Origin: Burkholderiales bacterium
Lineage (GTDB): Bacteria > Pseudomonadota > Gammaproteobacteria > Burkholderiales > Burkholderiaceae_C
Assembly (NCBI GenBank): GCA_016702555.1
Contig: JADJDV010000006.1
Location: 682,001 to 746,000, forward strand
Direction of reading: 5' to 3'
DNA length: 64,000 bases
The notes beneath the pieces are model-generated. The model was not told the DNA's origin. It saw only the letters and a program-made list of their open reading frames with translations, and did no database searches. Positions 1 through 8,417 of this stretch are shown here, piece after piece. A program made the position numbers and the translations under genes. The first letter of the stretch is position 1. Each line of letters opens with the position of its first letter.

Positions 1-423
1 CGCGCCTTGCAGCGGCGTGCCCTGCAGCAGCGCGGCGGCCTGCTCGCACACCGCCTGCACGCGCTCGGGCGGCGCACGGTCGGCCTTGGTGACGGCCACC
101 GCGCCGCGCGCCACGCCCAGCAGCGACAGCACCGCCAGATGTTCCAGCGTCTGCGGCATGGGGCCGTCGTCGGCCGCCACCAGCAACAGCGCGAAGTCGA
201 TGCCCGAGGCGCCGGCCACCATGGTGTGCACCAGGCGCTCGTGGCCGGGCACGTCGATGAAGCCGATGCGCGCGTCATCCCGTGCGTCCAGGTAGGCGTA
301 GCCCAGCTCGATGCTGATGCCGCGCTTTTTTTCTTCCGGCAGGCGGTCGGTGTCCACGCCGGTGAGCGCGCGCACCAGCGTGGTCTTGCCGTGGTCGATG
401 TGGCCCGCGGTTCCGACAATCAT
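1..423 (-). CDS. selB: Selenocysteine-specific elongation factor SelB, N-terminal part (cut by window edge)
   Basis: The first 141 codons of an EF-Tu-like GTPase are present; the rest lies beyond the left edge. Visible motifs are the P-loop GHIDHGKT (residues 7-14), the G3 motif DVPGH (57-61) and the G4 motif TKAD (112-115). Starting directly with MIVGTAGHIDHGKTTL is typical of SelB and differs from EF-Tu and CysN. SelB delivers selenocysteyl-tRNA to UGA codons that carry a SECIS hairpin, so the organism probably makes at least one selenoprotein. The gene starts 23 bp after the end of ggt on the same strand and may be cotranscribed with it. The C-terminal SECIS-binding domain cannot be checked here. 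Confidence 0.93.
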   Translation of the reverse strand, partial: MIVGTAGHIDHGKTTLVRALTGVDTDRLPEEKKRGISIELGYAYLDARDDARIGFIDVPGHERLVHTMVAGASGIDFALLLVAADDGPMPQTLEHLAVLSLLGVARGAVAVTKADRAPPERVQAVCEQAAALLQGTPLQGA

Positions 424-446
424 GCGACGACGCTCAACACGGCCAA

Positions 447-2276
447 TCAGTCACCCATGACCACGCCCTCGCGGCGCGGGTCGGCGCCGCCCAGCCACAT
501 CGGCTGGCCGTGCACGGTGGCGCGGGTGAGGGCCTGCAGGCCGCTGGTCATGTTCATCTCGCGCACCTCGGCGCCACGCGTGCGCAAGGCCTCCACCGTG
601 GCGGGCGGGAATTTCTTTTCTTCCAGCATGCTCGGCCCGTTGACCGAGCCGAAGTTGGGCAGGTTGATGGCCTGCTGCGGCGTCAGGCCCCAGTTCAGCA
701 CGCCGTGCAGCGTCTTGGCGGTGTAGTGGATGATGAGCGCGCCGCCGGGGCTGCCGCCGCTCATCAGCAGCGGGCCGCGCGTGCCGTCGGCATTTTTCTC
801 GAACACCAGCGTCGGCGCCATCGACGAGCGCGGGCGCTTGCCCGGCTGCACGCGGTTGGCGATGGGCTGGCCGTCGGCGCCGGTGGGCGCGAAGCTGAAG
901 TCGGTCAGTTCGTTGTTGAGCAGAAAGCCCTTCACCATCTGGCGCGCGCCGAAGGCGTCCTCGATGGTGGTGGTCATGGCCAGGGCGTGGCCGCGGCCAT
1001 CGACGATGCTGATGTGGCTGGTGCCGTATTCGGGCTGATCCGGCATCGGCGCCCAACTGGTCTTCAGCGCGCCGGGCTGGCCGGGCTGCGCCACCTTCAG
1101 GCTCTGCGCGCCGATCAGCGCGGCGCGGCTCTTCAGGTAGGCCGGATCGAGCAGGCTCAGCCAGTTGCCGGCGGGCGCCGGCACGAAATCGGGGTCGGCC
1201 ACGTACAGGCCGCGGTCGGCAAAGGCCAGGCGCGAGGCCTCGGTGTAGTAGTGCAGCCAGTCGGCCGTGGGCAGGCCGGCGGCGTCCAGTTTCATCGCGG
1301 CGCCCGGTGTCTGCGCCAGGATGCCGAGAATCTGTCCGACGGCGATGGCGCCGGACGATGGCGGCGGGAAGCCGCAGACCTCGTAGCTCTTGTTGGCGGC
1401 CGCCACGCGCAGGTCGTGGCACAGCGGCGCGCGGCGCTTGGCCTGGTAGCCGGCCAGATCGGCCAGCGTCATCTTGCCGGGGTTGCTGGGGTGGCCGTTG
1501 ACCTTGTCGACGATGGCCTGCGCCACCGGGCCCTGCAGCAGTGCGGCCGAGCCGCGCGCGGCGATGCCTTTCAGCACGTCGGCCAGCTCGGGGTTCTTCA
1601 GCACGTGACCGACGGGCCAGGGCTTGCCGGCGGCGTCGTAGAAATAGCGCGCGGCCACCGGGTCCTTGGATAAATGCTTCTCGTTGGCCAGCATGGTGGC
1701 GAGGCGCGGGCTGACGTGAAAGCCCTGCTCGGCCAGCTGGATCGCCGGCTGGATCAGTTCCGCCCACGGCAGGCGGCCGTGCGCGCGGTGTGCCTGCTCC
1801 AGCATGCGCACCGTGCCCGGCACGCCGACCGAGCGGCCACCGACCACGCCGTCGTAGAAGGGCATGGGCTTGCCATCGGGGTTCAGGAACAGCTTCTCGT
1901 TGGCGGCGGCGGGCGCGGTCTCGCGGCCGTCCCAGGCCACCACCTCGCGGCCGTCGCTGTGCAGCAGGAAGGCACCGCCGCCGATGCCGCTGGATTGCGG
2001 CTCGACCAGACTCAGCACCATTTGCACCGCGATGGCGGCATCCATGGCGCTGCCGCCGGCCTTGAGCACCTGGTAGCCGGCGTCGGTGGCGAGCGGGTTG
2101 GCGGCGGCGACGGCGAACTTGCCCATGGCCCAGCCGGGCTTGTCGATCCAGCCCGAACCGCCCTCGGGCGTGATCGGCGCCGCCGTGGGCGGGGTGTAGC
2201 GGAAACCACTGGCGCAGCCGGCGAGCAGCGCGGCGCTGGCGAGGGCGGTGAGGGCGAACAGGCGGCGTGAGGTCAT
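447..2276 (-). CDS. ggt: Gamma-glutamyltransferase, lipoprotein form
   Basis: This 609-aa Ntn-hydrolase precursor cleaves gamma-glutamyl bonds of glutathione and related peptides in the periplasm. The N-terminus has a lipoprotein signal with lipobox LAGC (Cys21), so the enzyme is probably membrane-anchored. The GGT signature begins at Thr419 in YGTSHISIVDG; this Thr would be the autocleavage site and nucleophile of the small subunit. Downstream, the SGGSPGG segment fits the oxyanion/substrate region. The ATG at 2276 is chosen because it gives the signal peptide directly; the frame stays open upstream but encodes only low-complexity sequence. It is followed by selB. Confidence 0.93.
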   Translation of the reverse strand: MTSRRLFALTALASAALLAGCASGFRYTPPTAAPITPEGGSGWIDKPGWAMGKFAVAAANPLATDAGYQVLKAGGSAMDAAIAVQMVLSLVEPQSSGIGGGAFLLHSDGREVVAWDGRETAPAAANEKLFLNPDGKPMPFYDGVVGGRSVGVPGTVRMLEQAHRAHGRLPWAELIQPAIQLAEQGFHVSPRLATMLANEKHLSKDPVAARYFYDAAGKPWPVGHVLKNPELADVLKGIAARGSAALLQGPVAQAIVDKVNGHPSNPGKMTLADLAGYQAKRRAPLCHDLRVAAANKSYEVCGFPPPSSGAIAVGQILGILAQTPGAAMKLDAAGLPTADWLHYYTEASRLAFADRGLYVADPDFVPAPAGNWLSLLDPAYLKSRAALIGAQSLKVAQPGQPGALKTSWAPMPDQPEYGTSHISIVDGRGHALAMTTTIEDAFGARQMVKGFLLNNELTDFSFAPTGADGQPIANRVQPGKRPRSSMAPTLVFEKNADGTRGPLLMSGGSPGGALIIHYTAKTLHGVLNWGLTPQQAINLPNFGSVNGPSMLEEKKFPPATVEALRTRGAEVREMNMTSGLQALTRATVHGQPMWLGGADPRREGVVMGD

Positions 2277-2383
2277 GGGGTGATCGTTCAGTCCAAGGGG
2301 TGGGCAAGAATCCATGGTAACGCAGCACCTGCCTGTGCTCGCGGGTGATGGCGCGGCGTCGGCGCCGATCGAAACGGGGTGGA

Positions 2384-2731
2384 TCAGGCCGCTCGCGGCT
2401 TCGCGCGCCGGGCCGGCTTGGGTCGCGGCGCGGGCAGCGCGACGGCGGTGGCGCGCAGCAGCGCGCGCAGCCACTCGCGCTCGTCCCAGCGCTCGGGCGA
2501 CACCAGCAGATGCGGCTTGGCCTTGTCGTAGAAGCGGCCCCACACCGGCGGCACCATCAGCGCCTGGCCGGCCGCGGTCGGCTTGACGTACAGTAGGTCG
2601 TCGCAGACGAAGGCGACCGGCTTGTCGTCGAGATAGACGCAGTACTCGCCGAACATGCGCCGCGTGCGCAGGCCGGGCAGCTCGCCCAGCTGGTCGAGCA
2701 GGTAGGCCAGGGTTTCGGGGCGGGTGGACAT
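2384..2731 (-). CDS. TfoX N-terminal-domain protein
   Basis: This 115-aa protein matches the TfoX/Sxy N-terminal domain: an opening helix (LAYLLDQLGELPGL), then RRMFGEYCVYLDDKPVAFV and a C-terminal WDEREWLRALLRAT helix. The last 20 residues are Arg/Lys/Pro/Ala-rich and probably disordered. Full TfoX regulates competence genes, but many short members with only this domain have no known function, so I assign only the family. The ATG at 2731 starts MSTRPETLAYLL; an upstream in-frame extension is Ala-rich and unlikely. It stands alone between ggt and the dehydrogenase gene. Confidence 0.8.
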   Translation of the reverse strand: MSTRPETLAYLLDQLGELPGLRTRRMFGEYCVYLDDKPVAFVCDDLLYVKPTAAGQALMVPPVWGRFYDKAKPHLLVSPERWDEREWLRALLRATAVALPAPRPKPARRAKPRAA

Positions 2732-2768
2732 GGCGCTGGCCGGAGCGGCGGCGGCCGCTCCTACCAAA

Positions 2769-3527
2769 TCATTTCGGCGCCAGGCGAATCGCGCCGTCCA
2801 GCCGAATCACCTCGCCGTTCAGCATGTCGTTCTCGATGATGTGCTTGACCAATTTTGCGTAGTCGGCGGGCGTGCCGAGTCGGCTGGGAAAAGGCACGCC
2901 GGCGGCCAGCGCGTCCTGCACCTCCTGCGGCATGCCGAACAGCATCGGCGTGCCAAAGATGCCGGGTGCGATGGTCATGTTGCGCACGCCGTTGCGGCTC
3001 AGATCGCGTGCGATCGGCAGCGTCATGCCGACGATGCCGCCCTTGCTGGCCGCGTACGCCGCCTGGCCGATCTGGCCGTCGTAGGCGGCCACGCTGGCGG
3101 TGCTGATCAGCACGCCGCGCTCGCCGGTGCTCTCGGGCTCGTTCTGGCACATGGCGTCGGCCGCCAGGCGGATCATGTTGAAGCTGCCGACCAGGTTGAC
3201 CATGATGGTCTTGGTATACACGTCGAGCTTGTGCGGGCCGGCCTTGCCCACGGTGCGTTCGGCCGGTGCGATGCCCGCGCAGTTGACCAGGCCCATCAGC
3301 TTGCCCATCGACGTCGCCTGGGCCACCGCGGCCTGGCCATCGACCTCGCTGCTGACGTCGCACTTGACGAAGGCGCTACCGATCTCCTTGGCCACGGCCT
3401 CGCCCTTGTCGACCTGCATGTCGGCGATCACCACCTTGCCGCCTTCGGCCGTCAGCATGCGCGCCGTGCCCTCGCCCAGGCCCGACGCGCCGCCGGTGAC
3501 GATGAAAACCTTGTCCTTGATCTGCAT
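2769..3527 (-). CDS. Short-chain dehydrogenase, 3-hydroxyacyl-CoA dehydrogenase type 2-like
   Basis: A 252-aa classical SDR. The nucleotide-binding motif TGGASGLG lies at residues 11-18, NCAG at 82-85, and the catalytic Ser145, Tyr158 and Lys162 (YAASK) are all present. The sequence resembles bacterial relatives of HSD17B10, which oxidise 3-hydroxyacyl-CoA or 2-methyl-3-hydroxybutyryl-CoA with NAD+; the fit comes from the QAAYAASKGGIVGMTLPIARDL region and the C-terminal GEVIRLDGAIRLAPK. The substrate is inferred. The ATG at 3527 has an AAGGAG ribosome binding site six bases upstream. It is a single gene between tfoX-like and apbE. Confidence 0.85.
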   Translation of the reverse strand: MQIKDKVFIVTGGASGLGEGTARMLTAEGGKVVIADMQVDKGEAVAKEIGSAFVKCDVSSEVDGQAAVAQATSMGKLMGLVNCAGIAPAERTVGKAGPHKLDVYTKTIMVNLVGSFNMIRLAADAMCQNEPESTGERGVLISTASVAAYDGQIGQAAYAASKGGIVGMTLPIARDLSRNGVRNMTIAPGIFGTPMLFGMPQEVQDALAAGVPFPSRLGTPADYAKLVKHIIENDMLNGEVIRLDGAIRLAPK

Positions 3528-3564
3528 GGGTGCTCCTTGGGTGGTGGGTGGAATCAGCCCACGA

Positions 3565-4620
3565 TTATCCGGCGGCGTCCGCCGTCGCAAAGCGCCCCAG
3601 CCCCAGCTCCAGCCAGCGCCCATCGCGGCGCAGCAGAAACAGCGCTTCCAGCCCCATGCGCTGCGCCAACGCCAATCCATCGGACGGCCCGGCGACCAGC
3701 AGCGCCGTGGCCCAGGCGTCGGCGCTCATGCAGTCGGGCGCCAGCACGGTGACGGAGGCCACGCCGTTGTTGACCGGCGCGGCGCGGCGACCGTCCATGG
3801 TGTGCGAGACGCGCGCTTGGCCGACCTGCAACCAGCGGCGGTAGTCGCCCGAGGTGGCCACGGCCACGTCGGCCAGCTCCAGCACGCCACGCGCGGCGCG
3901 GCGGCCGGGCTCGGGGCTTTCCACGGCCACGGCCCAGGGCTGGCCGTCGGCCTGGGTGCCGAGTGCGCGCAGTTCGCCATCCAGCGCGACCAGCGCGTGC
4001 GCCACGCCATGGCTTTGGAGCACAGCAGTCATTTGATCGACGCCGTAGCCTTTGGCGATGCCGCACAAGTCGATTTGCAGCGGGGTATGTTTGCGCGCCC
4101 GGCCTGCGTGGCGATCCAGGTCCAGGCGTTGGTGCGCGGACGACTGGCCCGCCTGCGCGGCGACGCGGATGGCCGCGACATCGGGGTCGTCGCGCTCGGG
4201 GCCAAAGCCCCAGGCGTTGACCAGCGTGCCCACGGTGGGGTCGAACGCGCCGTCGCTCAGGCGCGCGACTTCCAGCGCGCGGGCCAGCACGGCCATGATT
4301 TCGGGCGGCAGGCTCACCCATTCGCCTGGCGCGGCGCGGTTCAGGCGCATCAGGTCGCTGTCGGGCTTCCAGGGCGACATTTGCTGGTCTACCCGATCCA
4401 CGGCGGTGGCCAGTGCTTGCTGCAAGGCAGCCTGGTCGATCGAGCCGGCTACGTCGCACAGCACCGACCAGCGCGTGGCCATGGTGGGGCCGTTCAGGCT
4501 CAGGCGCTTCAGCTGAGGACTGACGCAATTCGCCTTGACTTCACCTGTTTCGCGCTTTGCTTTGCGCAGGAGGAAGTTCCTTTTTGCGTAAGCCGGGGGC
4601 TCAGAACACGTCTTCGGCAT
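3565..4620 (-). CDS. apbE: FAD:protein FMN transferase (ApbE)
   Basis: A 351-aa ApbE-family protein. It would transfer FMN from FAD onto a Thr or Ser of an extracytoplasmic target. The family hallmark GPTMATRW is at residues 44-51, followed by DGAFDPTVG, CGIAKGYGVD and the C-terminal SADAWATALLV segment. No clear signal peptide or lipobox is seen; the first 35 residues are basic and atypical, so the true start may lie between residues 1 and 40. The annotated ATG at 4620 overlaps the end of the upstream reductase gene by 20 bases, which implies coupled translation. Last gene of the PepSY-DUF2271-reductase-apbE operon. Confidence 0.9.
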   Translation of the reverse strand: MPKTCSEPPAYAKRNFLLRKAKRETGEVKANCVSPQLKRLSLNGPTMATRWSVLCDVAGSIDQAALQQALATAVDRVDQQMSPWKPDSDLMRLNRAAPGEWVSLPPEIMAVLARALEVARLSDGAFDPTVGTLVNAWGFGPERDDPDVAAIRVAAQAGQSSAHQRLDLDRHAGRARKHTPLQIDLCGIAKGYGVDQMTAVLQSHGVAHALVALDGELRALGTQADGQPWAVAVESPEPGRRAARGVLELADVAVATSGDYRRWLQVGQARVSHTMDGRRAAPVNNGVASVTVLAPDCMSADAWATALLVAGPSDGLALAQRMGLEALFLLRRDGRWLELGLGRFATADAAG

Positions 4621-6814
4621 AGCGCCCCCGGGCTTTGAGTTGTTGCACGCTCAGGTTGAGGCTGGCCAGGATGGCGTCAAGCGTTTGCGCCACGCCTTGC
4701 GCCATCGGCCGGCTGCCGCACACGCGCACCACGGCGCCGCCCGACACCAGCTGGCGCAGCCGGTCGGCATCGCGGTGCAGCGCGTCTTGCACGTAGCCGC
4801 CGCCATCCGGCACACGCGAGAAGGTGGTGTGCAGGCTGGCTAGGCGGCGCTCTTGCAGCCAGCGTTCGATTTCGGGGCCGAAGAAGTAGTCGAGCCCCGG
4901 ATCGCGCACGCCGTAGTACAGGTGCATGGGGGCGCCGCGCGTGTTGTCGCGGATGAAGCCCGCCAGCGGTGCCACGCCGGTGCCGGCGCCGATCAGCATC
5001 ACGGGCGCGCGGGGCGACTCGATGGTGAACGCCGGGTTGGGCCGGATGAAGGCCTGGACGCGCGCACCGGGTTGCAGGCCGTGCAGGTAGCCCGAGCACA
5101 GGCCGCCCGGCAGCTTGCGCACGCAGATTTCGACGAAGCCATCCTGCCAGCCGGATGCCAGCGAGTAAAGGCGAGGGACCGTGGACTCAGGTGGCAGCAC
5201 GCCAATCAGGTCGCCGGCGACAAAGCGCCGCAGGCCGCGCCCGCGCAGGCGATCGGCCCAGCTTTGCGCCGGCCAGGCAAAGCGCAGGATGGTGGCGGGC
5301 TGGTCGTCACCGCCGGGAAAGTCCTGGCGCGACAGCAGCGTCAACTCGGTCGTGGCCGGCAGGCGCGGGCGGTAGTCGATGGCCAGCGGCTGGCCCAGGG
5401 CTTGCGCCACGGCCTCGATCCAGCGGGCGAATTGCTGGGCGGATTGCTGGTGGATGCGCTCCAGCGGCAGCAACTGGGGCCAGCCTTTTGCGCGCAGCGC
5501 GTCTTCCACCGCCTGGCCGTAGGCGCAGAAGGCTTCGAACTGCCGGTCGCCAAAGGCCAGCACCGCGACGCGCGCCGACGTGGCCGGCTGCTGTGCGATG
5601 CGATCCAGCGCCCGCGCCGCGTGGGCCGGCGCCTGGCCGTCGCCGTAGGTCGCGGCCAGCACGAAGATGTTCTGGGTCGCCGGGCCGGCGCCGAACCGCT
5701 CCAGCGCGCCGGTGTGCACACGGTGGCCGGCGCGCACCAGGGCGGTGTGCAGCGCTTCGGCAAAGCCCCAGGTGCTGCCGTTTTCGCTGGCGACAAAGAT
5801 CAGGGTGTCGGCCTGCGGCAGCGCGCTGTTGTCGGCGATGCGCGGCACCTGGCGGCGCGCTTGCAGCCACAGCAGCAGGCCAGTGACCCAGAACACGGGG
5901 ATGCTCAGCGCCCCCAGGCCCAGCACCAGCGCCCAGGCCCAGGCGCTTTGGCCGGTGTGCAGCACCATGGCCCAGTCTTGCAGGCGCTGCGCCGTGCTGG
6001 CGTTGTGCCAGGCCAGCGTCTGACCCGAAGTGCGGTCGACCCAGCCCTGACCTTGATGGGTGATCACGCGCCAGGTGTCGGTGGGGTCGTCGGCGGCGGG
6101 GAAGTTGAGCTTGCGCAGGTCCTGCACTTGCAGTTGTTGCAGCAGGGGCACGCGGGCCACGGGCAGCGGTGCCGTGGTGGCGGCGACAGGGGTGGAGGCC
6201 ACGTTGGGTTCGGCATCCTCGTCCACGGTGACCAGGCCGAAGGTGACGGCACTCATGAACAGCGCCGTGACCGACGACACGATCAAAACCGCCACAGCCG
6301 CCTGTCCAGCGATGACGTGAATGCGTTGCAGCAGCGTGCCACGCGCCCGGCTGAACACCCGGCGCCAGCCGCCCTGGCGGCGTTGCAGCAGCACCAGACC
6401 GGAGACCGACAGCAGCAGCATCGACAGCGCCACCACGGCGGCTGTGATGCGCCCGGCATCGCCCAACAAGAACGAGCGGTGCAGGCTCTTGAACCAGCGG
6501 AACACGGGCGATGCCTGGTAGTCGCCCAGCACCTGGCCGCTGGCCGGGTCGATGCGGCTGGCCATGGCCTGGCCGGCGTCAAAGCCGTAGACCACGATGT
6601 CGCCCGAAGGCAGGCGGCGGATTTCTTCTGCGCCCGGCACCGTGGCCGACACGCGCTCGGCGAGCGTTGCCACCGTCAACTCGGCGGGCGCCGGGCTGGC
6701 CTGCCAGGCCCACAGCACCGGGTCGATCGCCAGCACCGTGCCGGTGATGGCGATCACCAGCGCCAGGGCGCCGGCGACCAGGCCCAGCCAGCGGTGGATT
6801 TGCCTCCAGACCAT
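4601..6814 (-). CDS. PepSY-type membrane flavoprotein reductase (PepSY/TM, flavodoxin and FNR domains)
   Basis: This 737-aa fusion has four membrane segments (about residues 9-31, 118-142, 165-192 and 290-320) in a PepSY-associated TM arrangement. A flavodoxin domain follows from about residue 337 (IFVASENGSTWGFAEAL), then a CysJ-like FAD/NADPH reductase module with RLYSLAS, GLCSGYL, the nucleotide motif GAGTGVAPLAGF and the terminal RYAEDVF. The layout predicts electron flow from cytoplasmic NADPH through FAD and FMN across the membrane, for example to ferri-siderophores or a flavinylated periplasmic partner; the acceptor is unknown. A strong GAGGAGG ribosome binding site precedes the ATG, 12 bp after the DUF2271 gene. 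Confidence 0.9.
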   Translation of the reverse strand: MVWRQIHRWLGLVAGALALVIAITGTVLAIDPVLWAWQASPAPAELTVATLAERVSATVPGAEEIRRLPSGDIVVYGFDAGQAMASRIDPASGQVLGDYQASPVFRWFKSLHRSFLLGDAGRITAAVVALSMLLLSVSGLVLLQRRQGGWRRVFSRARGTLLQRIHVIAGQAAVAVLIVSSVTALFMSAVTFGLVTVDEDAEPNVASTPVAATTAPLPVARVPLLQQLQVQDLRKLNFPAADDPTDTWRVITHQGQGWVDRTSGQTLAWHNASTAQRLQDWAMVLHTGQSAWAWALVLGLGALSIPVFWVTGLLLWLQARRQVPRIADNSALPQADTLIFVASENGSTWGFAEALHTALVRAGHRVHTGALERFGAGPATQNIFVLAATYGDGQAPAHAARALDRIAQQPATSARVAVLAFGDRQFEAFCAYGQAVEDALRAKGWPQLLPLERIHQQSAQQFARWIEAVAQALGQPLAIDYRPRLPATTELTLLSRQDFPGGDDQPATILRFAWPAQSWADRLRGRGLRRFVAGDLIGVLPPESTVPRLYSLASGWQDGFVEICVRKLPGGLCSGYLHGLQPGARVQAFIRPNPAFTIESPRAPVMLIGAGTGVAPLAGFIRDNTRGAPMHLYYGVRDPGLDYFFGPEIERWLQERRLASLHTTFSRVPDGGGYVQDALHRDADRLRQLVSGGAVVRVCGSRPMAQGVAQTLDAILASLNLSVQQLKARGRYAEDVF

Positions 6815-6826
6815 TCCTGCCTCCTC

Positions 6827-7312
6827 TTACTGCAACTGGTAGGTGAGCGACTGGATGTATTGCTTGCCGGTGTGCGGCTTGCCGGCGTTGGCGGCATTCA
6901 AGGGCGCGCGCACTTCCGACGGGCTGTCGCGCATGTCTTCGGCGGCGGCGTCGATGCGGATTTCGTAGCCGGCGTCGATCAGCGCGTCGGCCAAGTCGGC
7001 TGTGACTTTCAGCGTGCGGCCGGCGCCGACGCTGGCGCCCGTCACGCCTTGCAGGCGCTTGCTGTCGGCGGCGGACAGGCGGTTCCAGTCGGCCAGGTGC
7101 TTGTAGTACTTGGCCTTGCCGCCGGCCACCCACAGCGTGCGCACGTAGGCGCCCTTGGCGTCGGTCAGGTACACGGCCAGGTAGGCGCCGTCGCCGCCGT
7201 AGTTTTTCAGCGGGATCGACAGCGTCACCGGGCGGGCTTGCGCCACGGCGGGCAGGGCCACGGCGAGGGCGGTGGCCAGGGTCGTCATGAGGGGTTTGAG
7301 GGGTTGGGACAT
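6827..7312 (-). CDS. DUF2271 periplasmic protein, possible flavinylation target
   Basis: A 161-aa secreted protein with a signal peptide ending near ALPAVAQA (residue 26). It matches DUF2271: a beta-rich start (VTLSIPLKNYGGDGAYLAVYL), a WVAGGKAKYYKHL motif, and the C-terminal GKPHTGKQYIQSLTYQLQ. Residues 88-94 read QGVTGAS; the TGAS core (Thr91) resembles the S/T-G-A-S/T sites that ApbE modifies with FMN in NqrC and RnfG. With apbE two genes downstream, this protein is the best candidate for the covalent flavin carrier, but that is inference. An AGGAGA ribosome binding site lies upstream. Confidence 0.85.
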   Translation of the reverse strand: MSQPLKPLMTTLATALAVALPAVAQARPVTLSIPLKNYGGDGAYLAVYLTDAKGAYVRTLWVAGGKAKYYKHLADWNRLSAADSKRLQGVTGASVGAGRTLKVTADLADALIDAGYEIRIDAAAEDMRDSPSEVRAPLNAANAGKPHTGKQYIQSLTYQLQ

Positions 7313-7338
7313 GGTCGTCTCTCCTGGTCAGGATGGGT

Positions 7339-7749
7339 TTATTCGATGGTGGCGCGCGATCCGCCGGGGGGCAGCGGGGCCGTATCGGCCGGGGCGGCGT
7401 TGCGCTGGGGTTGGGTTTGGCCGCGATCGCGGCGGCGTTCGCGGCTGGCGCGGTCGTCGTCATCGTCGTGGTCGCGCTGCTTGAGCTTGACGACGGCCAG
7501 CGTGCGCGGATCGATCTTGGCCTTGAAGGCGCGGCCCTGGGCGTCGCGCCCGCGCAGTTCGTAGCAGCCGTCGTCGATCTTCAGACGCTGCACCTGCCAG
7601 CCCTGCTGGGCGGCCATTTGCATCACCGCCTCGCGCGACTGCCATTGCCGGGTCGGCGCATCGCAGTCGTTGTCGGCCATCGCGGGCAGGGCCAGCAGGC
7701 TCATCGACAGGACCAGTGGACCGTAGGTGGTGGAACGAAGGGATTTCAT
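7339..7749 (-). CDS. Secreted PepSY-domain protein
   Basis: A 136-aa exported protein: the signal peptide ends near LLALPAMADN, followed by one PepSY domain (REAVMQMAAQQGWQVQRLKIDDGCYELRGRD to KAKIDPRTLAVVKL). The tail is acidic, then basic (DHDDDDDRASRERRRDR), and probably unstructured. Small PepSY proteins of this kind often accompany membrane ferric or cytochrome b-type reductases. First gene of the four-gene redox operon; the ATG at 7749 is the last start that keeps the signal peptide. Its biochemical role is not known. Confidence 0.8.
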   Translation of the reverse strand: MKSLRSTTYGPLVLSMSLLALPAMADNDCDAPTRQWQSREAVMQMAAQQGWQVQRLKIDDGCYELRGRDAQGRAFKAKIDPRTLAVVKLKQRDHDDDDDRASRERRRDRGQTQPQRNAAPADTAPLPPGGSRATIE

Positions 7750-7944
7750 GGTGTGCACTCCTGTCGGCGTGGGGGAGGGAGTTCCCGGTGCCGTGCAGCC
7801 ATTCTTGGTGCCCTGTCTGAACCCTTTCTGAAGGGCCGGTGGCGAATCGGTAAAGCTGATGGGGTGTGCGCTGGACGCCACAGAGCCCGTCGGCGGTCAT
7901 CGGTCGATTGTCAGATCACCGACCAGCGAAGCGGCGCGCACCCA

Positions 7945-7985
7945 ACAAAAAACGGTCTGGTGCAGGTGGAACCTGCGCCAGACCG
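7945..7985 (-). terminator. Rho-independent terminator of fdxA
   Basis: On the minus strand a stem of about 14 bp (arms CGGTCTGG and CCAGACCG plus an inner GCAGG/CCTGC pairing, small loop) is followed at once by a run of six T. It begins about 25 bp beyond the fdxA stop codon. It should end fdxA transcription and separate it from the PepSY operon. Confidence 0.85.
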
Positions 7986-8010
7986 CCGGGTGGCTAGGAG
8001 GGGCGTCTGA

Positions 8011-8340
8011 TCAGCGCTGGAGCTCGCTCAGCTTGCCGGTCCGGTCCTTCCAGTCCTCGTGGTCGGGCAGCGGCTCCTTGCGCTTGGTGATGGTCTTGAA
8101 GTTGGGCGACTTGACCAGCTCGGCGTTGATCGCCGTCATGTGCAACTGGTCCTTGGGCAGGTCTTCTTCGGCGTAGATGGCGTTGACCGGGCACTCGGGG
8201 ATGCAGACGGCGCAGTCGATGCACTCATCGGGGTCGATGGTGAGGAAGTTGGGACCTTCGAGAAAGCAATCGACGGGGCAGACGTCCACGCAATCGGTGT
8301 ATTTGCAGCGGATGCAGGCTTCGGTGACGACGTGGGTCAT
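8011..8340 (-). CDS. fdxA: 7Fe ferredoxin FdxA
   Basis: A 109-aa ferredoxin with Cys at 9, 12, 17, 21 and 25 and a second set at 40, 43, 46 and 50. Replacement of the regular C-x2-C-x2-C pattern by C-x4-C in the first half is typical of proteins with one [3Fe-4S] and one [4Fe-4S] cluster. The C-terminal part (DQLHMTAINAELVKSPNFKTITKRKEPLPDHEDWKD) matches the proteobacterial FdxA family. It is a low-potential electron carrier in the cytoplasm. It lies 77 bp downstream of cysN on the same strand, so it could supply electrons for sulfite reduction, but it has its own terminator and the link is unproven. Confidence 0.95.
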   Translation of the reverse strand: MTHVVTEACIRCKYTDCVDVCPVDCFLEGPNFLTIDPDECIDCAVCIPECPVNAIYAEEDLPKDQLHMTAINAELVKSPNFKTITKRKEPLPDHEDWKDRTGKLSELQR

Positions 8341-8417
8341 GGGTAGGGGGATACGACTTCGGATGATTCTTGAATGGCGCGATCGCGGGCGATGCGCAGG
8401 GGCTGGATTTTAGGCGC

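Noticed and set aside
4853..7564. A 903-codon plus-strand open frame
   Set aside because: Antisense to the reductase and DUF2271 genes; no recognisable domain.
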